The notes under the pieces: generated by a model | What the model saw: only the letters and a program-made list of their open reading frames with translations | What the model was told of the DNA's origin: nothing | The model's database searches: none | Made by a program: the position numbers and the translations under genes | NCBI RefSeq assembly: GCF_021390575.1 | Contig: NZ_JAJEJQ010000001.1 | Location: 186,001-250,000, forward strand | Length of the DNA stretch: 64,000 nt | Direction of reading: 5' to 3' | Origin: Paraburkholderia adhaesiva | GTDB taxonomy: Bacteria > Pseudomonadota > Gammaproteobacteria > Burkholderiales > Burkholderiaceae | Shown here: piece by piece, positions 55,887 to 64,000 of the stretch | Position numbering within the stretch: position 1 is the stretch's first letter | How the letters are laid out: each line of letters begins with the position of its first letter

Positions 55887-57092
55887 ATGCGGCTTGCGCT
55901 CGTGATGATGGGTGGTGGCGCACGCGCGGCCTACCAGGCCGGCGCGTTGCGCGCACTCGCCGAGCTGGCGGAAGCGGCCGATCCCGCGCGCCGCGCGATG
56001 CCGTTCACGATCGTCTGCGGCACATCTTCGGGCGCGATCAACGCCACGTCGATCGCCAGTCACGCCGACCATTTCACGCAGGGCGCGGCACGCCTCGTCG
56101 ACGTCTGGTCGAACATCTCGGCCGATCAGGTCTATCGCACCGACTGGCCCGGCATCGCGGCGGCGGGCGCGCGCTGGCTCGGGGCGCTCGCGTTCGGCTG
56201 GGCCACGTTCGGCCTCATGGCGCGCCGCGTGCCGCGCACGCTGCTGGACAACACCCCGCTCGAACACCTGATCGCGCGCACCCTGAGCTTTCACCGCATC
56301 GAGCAGATGCTCGACGAGCGGCGTCTCCATGCGCTTGCCGTCACGGCGCTCAGCTATTCGTCGGGACGGCATCTCACCTTTTATCAGGCGAGCGAACCCA
56401 TCCACGCCTGGCGCCGCGCCCAGCGCACGGCGCGCATGGTGGCGCTCACGCCCGCGCATCTGCTTGCGTCGGCGTCGATTCCTTATGTGTTTCCTGCGGT
56501 GCGCCTCGAACTCGACGGCCATCACGAATATTTCGGCGACGGCTCGATCCGCCAGATCGCGCCGCTCAGTCCCGCGATCCACTTCGGCGCGCAGCGCATC
56601 GTCGTGATCGGCGCCGCCGCGCCGACGCCCGAGGTGCCTGCCGCGGGCCCCGACATCGACGTCTATCCGACGCTCGCGCAGATCGGCCAGCAGGTGCTCG
56701 CGAGCGTGTTCCTCGATTCGCTCGGCGCGGATATGGAGCGCCTCGAGTACATCAACCGCGTGGTGCAGCAGTTGCCGCACGCGGTTGAGCCCGAGAGCGG
56801 CTGGCATCACGTCGACGTGCTCGCCATCGCGCCCAGCGAGCGTATCGAACTGATCGCCGCACGACATCTGCTGCGCTTGCCCGCGTCGGTGCGCATGCTG
56901 CTTGGCGCGGTCGGCGGCAATCGCGCATCGGGAGCGGCGTTCGCGAGCTATCTGTTGTTCGAGCAGGCGTTCACGCGCGAGCTGATCGAACTCGGATATC
57001 GGGACACGCTGGCGCAACGCGACCTGCTTTTGATCTGGCTCCAGGCGCCGACCGGCGCTCCGGAAGCCCATCCCGAGGCGCGCCGGGCCTGA
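55887..57092 (+). CDS. Patatin-like phospholipase
   Basis: The 401-residue protein has the full patatin set: the oxyanion motif GGGARAAYQAGAL at residue 9, the nucleophile GTSSGAINA (Ser near 46) and the acid in FGDGSIRQIAPL (Asp near 216), forming a Ser-Asp dyad. It is likely a cytosolic or membrane-associated lipid acyl hydrolase. It lies directly after phaM, which makes a granule- or membrane-lipid substrate plausible; that is inference. A start at the ATG at 55887 gives the usual N-terminus. Confidence 0.92.
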   Translation: MRLALVMMGGGARAAYQAGALRALAELAEAADPARRAMPFTIVCGTSSGAINATSIASHADHFTQGAARLVDVWSNISADQVYRTDWPGIAAAGARWLGALAFGWATFGLMARRVPRTLLDNTPLEHLIARTLSFHRIEQMLDERRLHALAVTALSYSSGRHLTFYQASEPIHAWRRAQRTARMVALTPAHLLASASIPYVFPAVRLELDGHHEYFGDGSIRQIAPLSPAIHFGAQRIVVIGAAAPTPEVPAAGPDIDVYPTLAQIGQQVLASVFLDSLGADMERLEYINRVVQQLPHAVEPESGWHHVDVLAIAPSERIELIAARHLLRLPASVRMLLGAVGGNRASGAAFASYLLFEQAFTRELIELGYRDTLAQRDLLLIWLQAPTGAPEAHPEARRA

Positions 57093-57532
57093 AAGACCGC
57101 CGTGCTATCATTCCGTAATGTTTTAATGCGAGTTTTTTGACGCTGTTGGACCCGGTTTCACCCACTTCGGCAACTTTTCAGGTAAGGCGCCGGGTGTTCG
57201 TGAAGCGGCGGATGGCAGCGTTGCGGCAATCTGTCGCAGTGGGCGATGGCCCGCAGGACGACGCGAGGGACCAGCGGTAAGGGCTAAGCCCGGCGGACAC
57301 ACCGGCAGCCCGGATTGAGGTGCGGATTCCACCACGGCCTGCCAGGCCGTCTTTCATTCGGATATCGCGGATTGTTGTGCGGCAGGCGGGAGACTGCATG
57401 CTGCACGCATCTGGGCGGCCGATTACCGCGTAAAATTAAATGCTTTTCGCCTGCGCGCCGCGTTGTCCCGCGGGCTCGCGGCACGCTATGAAATCGTCAT
57501 GCGCACGTCATGCGCAGATCTGGGGCGGAACT
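57093..57532. other. Intergenic region upstream of the ferritin-like gene
   Basis: About 440 bp without a supported gene. A hairpin with 7-bp arms (ACGGCCT/AGGCCGT, 57334-57350) is followed by CTTTC and might end the patatin transcript. TAAAAT at about 57431 could be the -10 of the ferritin-like gene. No recognisable RNA. Confidence 0.4.
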
Positions 57533-58402
57533 ATGAACACGATGCTTTATCCGGAACTTTACAAATCGCTCGAATCGGTCCGATGGGACATGGAGAAGGA
57601 CATCCCCTGGGACAAGTTCGACGCATCGCTCCTCACCGACGAGCAGGCCAGGACCATCAAGATGAACGCCATCACGGAATGGTCGGCGCTGCCGGCCACC
57701 GAGATGTTTCTGCGCGACAACCATAACGACAGCGACTTCTCGGCGTTCATGAGCGTGTGGTTCTTCGAAGAGCAGAAGCACGCGCTCGTGCTGATGGAGT
57801 ACCTGCGCCGCTTCAAGCCGGAAATGGTGCCGACCGAGGAAGAGCTGCACGCCGTGCGCTTCGAGTTCGATCCGGCGCCGCCGCTCGAAACGCTGATGCT
57901 GCACTTCTGCGGTGAAATCCGCCTGAATCACTGGTATCGCCGCGCAGCCGAATGGCACACGGAGCCGGTCATCAAGGCCATCTACGAAACCATTTCGCGC
58001 GACGAAGCGCGTCACGGCGGCGCGTATCTGCGCTACATGAAGAAGGCGCTCACGAACTTCGGCGACGTCGCGCGCGCGGCGTTTGCAAAGATCGGCGTCC
58101 TGATGGCCTCGGCGCGCCGCACGGAAAAGCCGCTGCACCCGACGAACCTGCACGTGAACCAGTCGCTGTTCCCGCGCGACACCGTGCAGTCGCGCCTGCC
58201 CGATCCGGAATGGCTCGAGCGCTGGCTCGACGAGCAGATCCGTTTCGACGACGGTTGGGAAAAGAAGGTCGTCGAGCGCATTCTGCACAACATGTCGATC
58301 CTGTTCGAGCGCACATTCACCACGGCACAGGAACTGAACCGCTATCGCAAGGAAGTGGTTCTGCGCCTGCAGGCCGAGCAGGGCACGCAGCAGCACGCCT
58401 GA
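57533..58402 (+). CDS. Ferritin-like di-iron carboxylate protein
   Basis: The 289-residue protein is mostly helical with diiron carboxylate motifs of the acyl-ACP desaturase / AurF-like ferritin superfamily: ITEWSALPATEMFLRD (about 47), FFEEQKHALVLMEYL (EEQKH, about 78), FCGEIRLNHWYRRAAE (about 124) and SRDEARHGGAYLRYM (DEARH, about 155). Two E-x2-H pairs plus two further Glu fit a complete diiron site. Substrate unknown; desaturase or oxygenase activity is inferred. Start at the ATG at 57533 with GGGGCGGA upstream. A terminator follows at 58457. Confidence 0.87.
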   Translation: MNTMLYPELYKSLESVRWDMEKDIPWDKFDASLLTDEQARTIKMNAITEWSALPATEMFLRDNHNDSDFSAFMSVWFFEEQKHALVLMEYLRRFKPEMVPTEEELHAVRFEFDPAPPLETLMLHFCGEIRLNHWYRRAAEWHTEPVIKAIYETISRDEARHGGAYLRYMKKALTNFGDVARAAFAKIGVLMASARRTEKPLHPTNLHVNQSLFPRDTVQSRLPDPEWLERWLDEQIRFDDGWEKKVVERILHNMSILFERTFTTAQELNRYRKEVVLRLQAEQGTQQHA

Positions 58403-58456
58403 CGCAGCAGATCCGCGAGGCGCAGGCGCTTGCCCGCACCTCGCCCGAATCAGGAC

Positions 58457-58497
58457 ACGGCCCGGAGCGCTCGCGCGTACCGGGCCGTTTTCGTTTT
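58457..58497 (+). terminator. Rho-independent terminator of the ferritin-like gene
   Basis: ACGGCCCGG (58457-58465) pairs with CCGGGCCGT (58480-58488), followed by TTTTCGTTTT. It lies between the ferritin-like gene and the heptose adenylyltransferase gene. Confidence 0.8.
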
Positions 58498-58530
58498 CTA
58501 TTGGCTCTTCTTCTTTTCGATTCTCATCCG

Positions 58531-59016
58531 ATGCCCGCTTCCTTCGAACGCAAGATCACGACCCGCGAGGCACTCGCGCAACTTCGCTCCTCGCTCGCCG
58601 GCCCGGTGGTTTTCACTAACGGGGTCTTCGACATCCTGCACCGCGGGCACGTCACCTATCTCGCCGACGCGAAGGCGCTCGGCGCGACGCTGATCGTCGG
58701 TGTGAATAGCGACGCGTCGGTGCGCATGCTCGGCAAGGGCGACGATCGTCCGATCAACACGGAAGGCGACCGCATGGCGCTGCTGGCGGCGCTGGAGAGC
58801 GTGGACTGGGTGGTGTGTTTCGGCGAGCGCACGCCGGTCGAGCTGATCGAGGCGCTCCGTCCCGACGTGCTGGTGAAGGGCGGCGACTACGACATGGATG
58901 CGCTACCCGAGTCGGCGATCGTGCGCGGCTGGGGTGGACGGGCGCTCGCGATTCCTTTCGAGCATGACCGCTCGACGACCAAGCTTCTCAAGAAGGTGCG
59001 CGCGCAAGAGGAGTAA
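58531..59016 (+). CDS. rfaE2: D-glycero-beta-D-manno-heptose 1-phosphate adenylyltransferase, stand-alone
   Basis: The 161-residue protein is the nucleotidyltransferase half of HldE as a separate gene: FTNGVFDILHRGHVTYLADAKALG carries the HxGH motif, VNSDASVRMLGKGDDRPIN and the C-terminal EHDRSTTKLLKKV the ISSTK-like Ser/Thr-Thr motif. It makes ADP-D-glycero-beta-D-manno-heptose for the LPS inner core in the cytosol. The kinase half is encoded elsewhere, as is usual in Burkholderia. Starts right after the terminator of the ferritin-like gene; the ATG at 58531 begins the conserved part. Confidence 0.93.
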   Translation: MPASFERKITTREALAQLRSSLAGPVVFTNGVFDILHRGHVTYLADAKALGATLIVGVNSDASVRMLGKGDDRPINTEGDRMALLAALESVDWVVCFGERTPVELIEALRPDVLVKGGDYDMDALPESAIVRGWGGRALAIPFEHDRSTTKLLKKVRAQEE

Positions 59017-59080
59017 GCGGGGGAAACCGTCGTCAGCGGTGCTGGCCGCGTCGCACGCGCGCCGCGTGTGTACGACTGCT

Positions 59081-59320
59081 TTACTGCGCAAGCGGCGTAG
59101 ACTGCACGGCAGGGTCCGAAACAGGGCCGCCGACCACCGGCACATCGACCGATTCGGACGCCACGATCGGCCGCACCGAGAGACGTTCCGGATGGATCTG
59201 CCGGGCGAGCGGCGCGCTGTCGCGCGGTCCCGAAGCGGGCGTCGGGCCGAATACGCCGAGGTTCGCCGCAGCAGCGGCGCCGTTGGCGAGAATCAGGAGA
59301 GGGATCACCCAGCGCAGCAT
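59081..59320 (-). CDS. Small secreted hypothetical protein
   Basis: The 79-residue protein has a hydrophobic N-terminus (MLRWVIPLLILANGAAAAANLGVFG), a signal peptide or anchor, then a Pro/Ser-rich tail with no known motif (RQIHPERLSVRPIVASESVDV). Such genes sit beside coaX-birA in Burkholderia relatives; the role is unknown. It runs in the same direction as birA-coaX and begins 105 bp after coaX ends, so it could be the last gene of that transcript. Confidence 0.62.
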   Translation of the reverse strand: MLRWVIPLLILANGAAAAANLGVFGPTPASGPRDSAPLARQIHPERLSVRPIVASESVDVPVVGGPVSDPAVQSTPLAQ

Positions 59321-59424
59321 CGTGTGAAGCTCCGTCGCAATTGTTCGTCAGTTAGTCACAGCGCGGGCCGCGCGGTGCTTGTTTCTGCTGGTTTCCGTTT
59401 GTTTCATGCGTCACCGGCGCTCGC

Positions 59425-60252
59425 TCAGGATTGCGCCGCGATCAGCGCGAGCCCCGCGAGCACGAGCGCGTCGTGGCGAGTATGCGGCACCTTGAGCGCC
59501 GTTGTCACTTCGGCGGCTGCACCGCCGCTTACCACGAGCCGCACCGGCACCTTCCAGGCATCGTTCAGATCCGCCCACGCGCGCTCGATCAGCGCCGCCT
59601 GCGCGAGCGCGCAGCCCGCGGAGATGGAGCGCTTTGTGTCGGTGGCGAAGAGCGGGCCGCGTGTCGCAACACCAGCGTCATCGTTTCCGGCAACGCCACC
59701 AAGCTCGCGTGCCGTGCCCGCATCGATTACCGGCAACTGTGCGGTGTGCTCGCCGAGCGAGCGCATCATCAGCGACCAGCCCGGCGCGATCAGTCCGCCG
59801 ACGAACGTGCCGTCCGCACGCAGCGCCTCCAGCGTCGTCGCCGTGCCGAACGTCGCGATCAGGAGCGGCTCGCCCGGGAACGCAGCGCGCGCGCCGATCA
59901 TGCCTGCCCAACGGTCGGTGCCGAGCGCATCGGGTGTCGTGTAGCTGTTGGTTACGCCGCACTGCTGCGGGCATGCGCGGATCACCGTGCGCGGCAGGCC
60001 GGGCCAGCGCGATTCGATCAACGCGTCGAGCCGCCGCGCGACGGCGTCGCCCGCGACGTTCGAGATCCACGCGCTGGTGGGCGTGGGTAGTTTCGACCAG
60101 TCGGAGAGAACCTGCGTGCCGTCCGTCACGCTGTCATGGCTCGCCGCACCGGCGTGCGTGCGCACGCCAGCGGCGTCGGCGATGGCCCATTTGATCCGGC
60201 TATTGCCCGCGTCGATGAGCAGAAACGGCGACCGTTCCGGCGCGCGCTTCAT
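59425..60252 (-). CDS. coaX: Type III pantothenate kinase
   Basis: The 275-residue protein is a CoaX-type (ASKHA fold) pantothenate kinase: the phosphate loop [15 protein letters not shown] near residue 10, [21 protein letters not shown] with the catalytic Asp, [14 protein letters not shown], and [15 protein letters not shown]. It phosphorylates pantothenate, the first step of CoA synthesis. Its start overlaps the birA stop by 4 bp (60249-60252), so the two vitamin-related enzymes are coupled. Start at the ATG at 60252. Confidence 0.95.
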   Translation of the reverse strand: MKRAPERSPFLLIDAGNSRIKWAIADAAGVRTHAGAASHDSVTDGTQVLSDWSKLPTPTSAWISNVAGDAVARRLDALIESRWPGLPRTVIRACPQQCGVTNSYTTPDALGTDRWAGMIGARAAFPGEPLLIATFGTATTLEALRADGTFVGGLIAPGWSLMMRSLGEHTAQLPVIDAGTARELGGVAGNDDAGVATRGPLFATDTKRSISAGCALAQAALIERAWADLNDAWKVPVRLVVSGGAAAEVTTALKVPHTRHDALVLAGLALIAAQS

Positions 60253-61157
60253 GCGTGGCCGTCCGCGATACGCAGCGAGACGTCGCCGGTCGTGACGGTT
60301 TCGCGCCCCTGCGCGGTATCGACGAGCAGCTGGCCGCGCTCGTCCACACCAACCGCGATGCCGCGCATCAGTTCCTTGCCCTGCTCGAACAGCACCACCT
60401 CGCGGCCCGCATACGCGTGGCACGCGTTCCAGCGCGCCTGAAACGCGGCAAAGCCCGACTGACCGAAACGCTGCAGCGCCCCGTCGAGGGCGTTGAGTTC
60501 GGCGGCGAGCGTGTCGGTGAGATTCGCGTTCGGCCACGCGCGTGACAACGCGGTCGGCGTCGTGCCGGGCACGGACGGTGCGGCCGCGCCTGTATTCAGC
60601 GCGTCGATTTTCGCGGCGAGTTCGTCGGCGCCGCGCACGTTCGTGCCGATGCCGATCACCACCGCCGTTGCGTCGGGCGTGCTCCACGCGGTTTCGATGA
60701 GGATGCCGACCAGCTTGTCGCCCTCCAGCAGCACGTCGTTTGGCCACTTGAGCGCGATCTGGCCGGGGGCGGCGACGGGCAGCGTGCGAAGGCCATCGAC
60801 GAGTGCCGAGCCGATCGCGAGGCTCAGGCCCGCGAGGCCGTCGATCGGACGCGGCAGCACGCAAGCGATCGAGAACAGGAGGGCGTCGCCGGGTTGCGCG
60901 ACCCAGCTGCGCCCGCGCCGGCCGCGGCCGGCAGTCTGCAGGTAGGCGACACGCACGATTGGCCGCGCGAGTGCATCGCGGCGCTGCGGGAGCGCCTTCA
61001 TGCGCGTCATCAGGTCGGCATTGGTGGAACCGGTTTCCTCGACGATCTCGATGGGCCAGTCGTGGGCAGCCGGGCCGAACAACGTGACCGCGTGGTCGCG
61101 GTCGATGCGCCAGTCGCTGGCGGGTGGGGTATCGGGGGAAGAAGACTTCGCGTTCAT
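60249..61157 (-). CDS. birA: Biotin-[acetyl-CoA-carboxylase] ligase without DNA-binding domain
   Basis: The 302-residue protein is a biotin protein ligase: [14 protein letters not shown], the biotin-adenylate loop [15 protein letters not shown] (GRGRRGR), [20 protein letters not shown], and a C-terminal cap ([20 protein letters not shown]). It transfers biotin to the AccB subunit. The N-terminal helix-turn-helix of E. coli BirA is absent, so it should not act as a repressor of the biotin operon. Start at the ATG at 61157. It is coupled to coaX. Confidence 0.94.
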   Translation of the reverse strand: MNAKSSSPDTPPASDWRIDRDHAVTLFGPAAHDWPIEIVEETGSTNADLMTRMKALPQRRDALARPIVRVAYLQTAGRGRRGRSWVAQPGDALLFSIACVLPRPIDGLAGLSLAIGSALVDGLRTLPVAAPGQIALKWPNDVLLEGDKLVGILIETAWSTPDATAVVIGIGTNVRGADELAAKIDALNTGAAAPSVPGTTPTALSRAWPNANLTDTLAAELNALDGALQRFGQSGFAAFQARWNACHAYAGREVVLFEQGKELMRGIAVGVDERGQLLVDTAQGRETVTTGDVSLRIADGHA

Positions 61158-61383
61158 GAGCGCTATTGTAGTAGGTGGCGCCGTAGTGGAAGCGGGGCGA
61201 TTGCCGCTGTCCGGGTGGTGCGCCGGCGCTGCGCGCTGCGGGAATAACACCGTCCCGGCAGCCGGCGCACAAGCGAGAGCAGGCGAGGCCGACCGCTTGT
61301 GCCAGCTATCCACTCGCGCGGTCAAACGATCAGGCAACCCACCCTGCGCTCCAGCACGGCCAAAACAGGGTGCGTTCGATACA

Positions 61384-62559
61384 ATGACTGGTCACTTTCC
61401 TCACCTTTTGCCCTCAGAGCGCCGCCCCTTGACTCATGAGACGCCCCCCGGCCTCGATATCTCGGCCGGTACCCACGGAAAGATCGTCCGCCTGTCCGGC
61501 CAGTGGACGGCGCTCGCGCTTGCGCGCGACCGGGAGCTGGGCGGAGCGGTAGTGCGCCTGCGCGCGCTCACGAGCGAACAGGTCGGCCAATGGGACCTCT
61601 CGCTCGTCGAACGCATGGACCACGTGGGCGGCCAGGCGCTCTGGCGCGTCTGGGGGCGCAAGCTGCCGCCCAACCTCGTCGCGCTCACCGACACCCAGCA
61701 CGACATCTTCGAGCGCATCGCGCTGCTCGACGCGGCCCGCGAGCCGGCGGAGAAGGTGATCCGCGTCGATCCCGTCACGCGGCTCGGACTCGCGATCTTC
61801 TCGTTCTTCGATCACCTGTACGGCGGCATCGGCATGCTTGGCCGCGTGGTCCTCGACCTGCTGCTAGTGCTGCGCAAGCCGAAGGTCACGCCCTGGATCG
61901 AGATCTCCTCGAACATCTACAACGCCGGCGCGCGCGCACTGCCCATCACGGCGCTCGTCGCGTTCCTGATCGGCATCGTGCTTTCGTATCTGTCCGCGCA
62001 GCAGTTGCGGCTCTTCGGCGCGAACCAGTTCATCGTCAACATCCTCGGGCTCGCGATCATCCGCGAACTCGGGCCGGTGCTCTCGGCGATTCTCGTCGCG
62101 GGACGCTCGGGATCTGCGATCACCGCCCAGATCGGCGTGATGCGCGTGACCGAGGAACTCGACGCCATGCGCGTCATGGGCATCTCGCACGGCTTGCGGC
62201 TGATTCTGCCGCGCGTCCTCGCGCTCGCCATCGCGATGCCGCTCCTCGTCATCTGGACCAACATCATCTCGCTCTTCGGCGGCGCGCTCGCGGCAAACTG
62301 GGTGCTCGACATCAGCATGATGTACTTCGTCCGCTCGCTGCCCGAGGCGGTGCCGATCTCGAACCTGTGGTTCGGCCTCGGTAAAGGCGTGGCGTTCGGC
62401 ATGCTCATCGCGATCATCGGCTGCCACTTCGGCTTTCGCATCAAGGCGAATTCGCAGAGTCTCGGCGAGGGGACGACGACGTCGGTCGTCGCATCGATCA
62501 CGATGGTCATCCTCGCCGACGCCGTGTTCGCAATGCTGTTCCAGAACGTGGGGTTCTAG
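61384..62559 (+). CDS. MlaE-family lipid ABC permease with N-terminal STAS-like domain
   Basis: The 391-residue protein has an N-terminal soluble part of about 120 residues (KIVRLSGQWTALALARD, LSLVERMDHVGGQALWRVWG), looking like a STAS domain as in MlaB, fused to a MlaE permease with five or six membrane segments (ALPITALVAFLIGIVLSYL, GLAIIRELGPVLSAILVAGRSGSAITAQIGVMRVTEELDA). The REL and GRSGSAITA loop is the family signature. It likely moves phospholipid across the inner membrane together with the ATPase and MCE protein encoded next. The stop overlaps the ATPase start by 1 bp. Confidence 0.92.
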   Translation: MTGHFPHLLPSERRPLTHETPPGLDISAGTHGKIVRLSGQWTALALARDRELGGAVVRLRALTSEQVGQWDLSLVERMDHVGGQALWRVWGRKLPPNLVALTDTQHDIFERIALLDAAREPAEKVIRVDPVTRLGLAIFSFFDHLYGGIGMLGRVVLDLLLVLRKPKVTPWIEISSNIYNAGARALPITALVAFLIGIVLSYLSAQQLRLFGANQFIVNILGLAIIRELGPVLSAILVAGRSGSAITAQIGVMRVTEELDAMRVMGISHGLRLILPRVLALAIAMPLLVIWTNIISLFGGALAANWVLDISMMYFVRSLPEAVPISNLWFGLGKGVAFGMLIAIIGCHFGFRIKANSQSLGEGTTTSVVASITMVILADAVFAMLFQNVGF

Positions 62560-63446
62560 TGAGTACGCCGCTCAAAGACGCCGTGCGCGATCTGCCGCTT
62601 CCCGCCATCGGCGAGCCGGTGATCGAGGTGCGCAACCTGACGAAGCGCTATGGACGTAATCTCGTGCTCCAGCATCTGGATTTCGATGTCCGGCGTGGTG
62701 AGATCGTGACGCTCGTCGGCGGTTCGGGCTCGGGCAAGACGACGCTCGTGCGGAACATTCTGGGGCTCGAAAAGCCGACGTCGGGCGCGATCAGGCTGTT
62801 CGGCGAGGATCTCACGCAGATCGCCCCGGCAGACGTGCGGCTCATGCGCACTCGCACGGGCATGCTGTTCCAGCATGGGGCGCTGTTTTCCTCGTTGTCG
62901 GTGTTCGACAACGTCGCACAGCCCGTGCGCGAACTGGGCAAGGTCCCCGAAGACCTGCTGCGCGACATCGTGATGCTCAAGCTCGAGATGGTCGGGCTGC
63001 CGTGCAAGCACGCGTCGAAGATGCCGGCGGCGCTATCGGGCGGCATGATCAAACGCGTGGGCCTTGCGCGCGCGATCGTGCTGGAGCCCGAAATGTTGTT
63101 TCTCGACGAACCGACGGCGGGGCTCGACCCGCGTTCGTCGGACGAAGTCGTGGATCTGATCAGCACGTTGCATCGCGCGCTCGGGCTGACCGTCGTGCTC
63201 GTCACGCACGATCTCGACGCGATGGTCGCGCTTTCGACGCGCGTGGCCGTCCTCGCCGAGCGTCGCGTGCTCGTTGCGGCGCCGGTGGAGGAGGTGGCTG
63301 GCGTGAACGATCCGTTTATCCGCGAATATTTTCTCGGCACGCGCGGACGGCGCGCGCTGCAGGCGCTGCCGCCCGGGCGGCGCGCGAAGCTGCCGAGCGC
63401 GGCGCTCGCGCCGGCGTTCGGCACGACAGGGGGAAGCCCATGCTGA
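62559..63446 (+). CDS. ATPase of the MCE/Mla lipid ABC transporter (MlaF-like)
   Basis: The 295-residue protein is an ABC ATPase: Walker A GGSGSGKTTL at about residue 51, the Q-loop in GMLFQHGALFSSLSV, the signature LSGGMIKRVGLARAI, Walker B LFLDEPTAGLDP, and the His in VTHDLD. This pattern (LFQHGALF, GGMIKR) is specific for MlaF-type. It starts with GTG at 62559, overlapping the permease stop by 1 bp. The C-terminal 40 residues are a basic low-complexity tail. Confidence 0.94.
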   Translation: MSTPLKDAVRDLPLPAIGEPVIEVRNLTKRYGRNLVLQHLDFDVRRGEIVTLVGGSGSGKTTLVRNILGLEKPTSGAIRLFGEDLTQIAPADVRLMRTRTGMLFQHGALFSSLSVFDNVAQPVRELGKVPEDLLRDIVMLKLEMVGLPCKHASKMPAALSGGMIKRVGLARAIVLEPEMLFLDEPTAGLDPRSSDEVVDLISTLHRALGLTVVLVTHDLDAMVALSTRVAVLAERRVLVAAPVEEVAGVNDPFIREYFLGTRGRRALQALPPGRRAKLPSAALAPAFGTTGGSPC

Positions 63447-63683
63447 CGCGGCGCGGGATGTCTCGTCGCGAACGAAGCGGCGCGCAGTGTGCAGCGGCTG
63501 CGAGCGCGCCGCGAGTGCAGGCGGGCCAGGCTTCGCGTGCGGGAACGCCCACGCAACGCCGCGTGCGGTACGCGACGCACAGCGCTGATAAGGCGTTGCG
63601 CCGTCCGGCGCGCGCACGCACACACGGCAACATGAAGCGAGGCGCGTCGTATCGCGCTACGGCCGCCGCAGAGGAAACCTGAC

Positions 63684-64000
63684 GATGGAAAACAAACCGC
63701 ATGCGTTCTGGGCTGGCCTGTTCACGATCGGCCTCTTGGTCGTGATCGGGCTGGTGGTGTTCTACTTCAGCGTCGACCGCACCGTGCGCGAGCCTTTCGA
63801 CCTGATCTCGCGCTCGAACGTGACGGGCCTGTCCCCCGACGCGGCCGTGCGCTATCGCGGTCTGGACGTCGGCCGGGTGGAGTCGATCAAGTTCGACAGG
63901 AAGCGGCCGGGTCAGATCGTGATTCGCATCCTCGTCGACAAGCGGGCGCCCATGACGCGCTCCACCTTCGGCACGCTCGCACTGCAGGGCGTGACGGGCA
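63684..64000 (+). CDS. MCE-domain (MlaD-family) protein, 3' end outside the window
   Basis: The first 105 residues are visible. An N-terminal membrane anchor (FWAGLFTIGLLVVIGLVVFYF, residues 8-28) is followed by the MCE domain start (FDLISRSNVTGLSPDAAVRYRGLDVGRVESIKFD). MCE proteins form hexameric rings in the periplasm that shuttle lipids between membranes. AGAGGAAA precedes the ATG. A 237-bp gap with no supported gene separates it from the ATPase gene, unlike the tight spacing before. Confidence 0.93.

Noticed and set aside
63447..63683. Small gene between the ABC ATPase and the MCE gene
   Set aside because: The open frame here is Arg/Ala-rich low-complexity sequence and continues an out-of-frame reading of the ATPase gene; no start with a ribosome binding site.

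Overview
The window is GC-rich, densely coded chromosomal DNA from a beta-proteobacterium of the family Burkholderiaceae, most likely Paraburkholderia, Caballeronia or a close relative. The pointers are a Burkholderia-type trimeric porin, a methionine synthase split into two genes, the order argS - SPOR protein - dsbA - SDR, small DUF1840 and DUF3567 proteins, a DUF3141 protein next to phosphotransacetylase and acetate kinase, PhaM, and birA-coaX beside a stand-alone heptose-1-phosphate adenylyltransferase. The species call is inference; no rRNA or tRNA gene was recognised.

Layout. 0-3 kb: sugar operon (LacI regulator, AGE-family epimerase, PfkB kinase cut by the window edge). 3.3-5.2 kb: EAL-CBS-GGDEF c-di-GMP protein whose stop codon lies in the loop of its own terminator. 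5.5-9.4 kb: SBF-like transporter, Gly-rich secreted protein, porin. 9.5-12.8 kb: LysR regulator, nitronate monooxygenase-like enzyme, and a haloacetate dehalogenase keeping every residue expected of a fluoroacetate dehalogenase. 12.8-22.2 kb: a chaperone-usher fimbrial locus (two near-identical major pilins, a divergent third pilin, chaperone, usher with a pentapeptide-repeat linker, two-domain adhesin, second chaperone). It is flanked by a frameshifted AraC-regulator remnant and a frameshifted cytochrome c remnant and ends in a strong terminator.

22.2-26.8 kb: a co-directional minus-strand run (VOC protein, GhrA-like reductase, HMG-CoA lyase, YbaK deacylase, DUF1289, MaoC-like, MBL hydrolase) with several ATGA overlaps. 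27-33 kb: RBBP9-like hydrolase, acetate kinase, phosphotransacetylase, and a divergent DUF3141 gene followed by the remains of a fabI-type enoyl reductase. 33-38 kb: sulfate-binding protein, small secreted protein, LPS-core-like transferase, peptide-binding protein. 38-43 kb: SDR, DsbA, SPOR protein, ArgS, divergent from DUF1840. 43.5-47.4 kb: split metH. 47.8-53.7 kb: cupin, DUF3567, PcaD-like lactonase, DUF3108 protein, IclR regulator divergent from a fumarylacetoacetate hydrolase-family gene. 53.9-57.1 kb: internally deleted LivK-type gene, enoyl-CoA hydratase, PhaM, patatin. 57.5-64 kb: ferritin-like protein, heptose adenylyltransferase, birA-coaX, and the start of an MCE/Mla lipid transporter cut by the right edge.

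Themes. Envelope and secretion functions dominate: fimbriae, porin, DsbA, SPOR, LPS-related enzymes, MCE transporter. A second theme is storage and acyl metabolism (DUF3141, Pta, AckA, fabI remnant, PhaM, enoyl-CoA hydratase). At least four decayed genes (AraC, cytochrome c, FabI, LivK) show past rearrangement, two of them at the edges of the fimbrial block.
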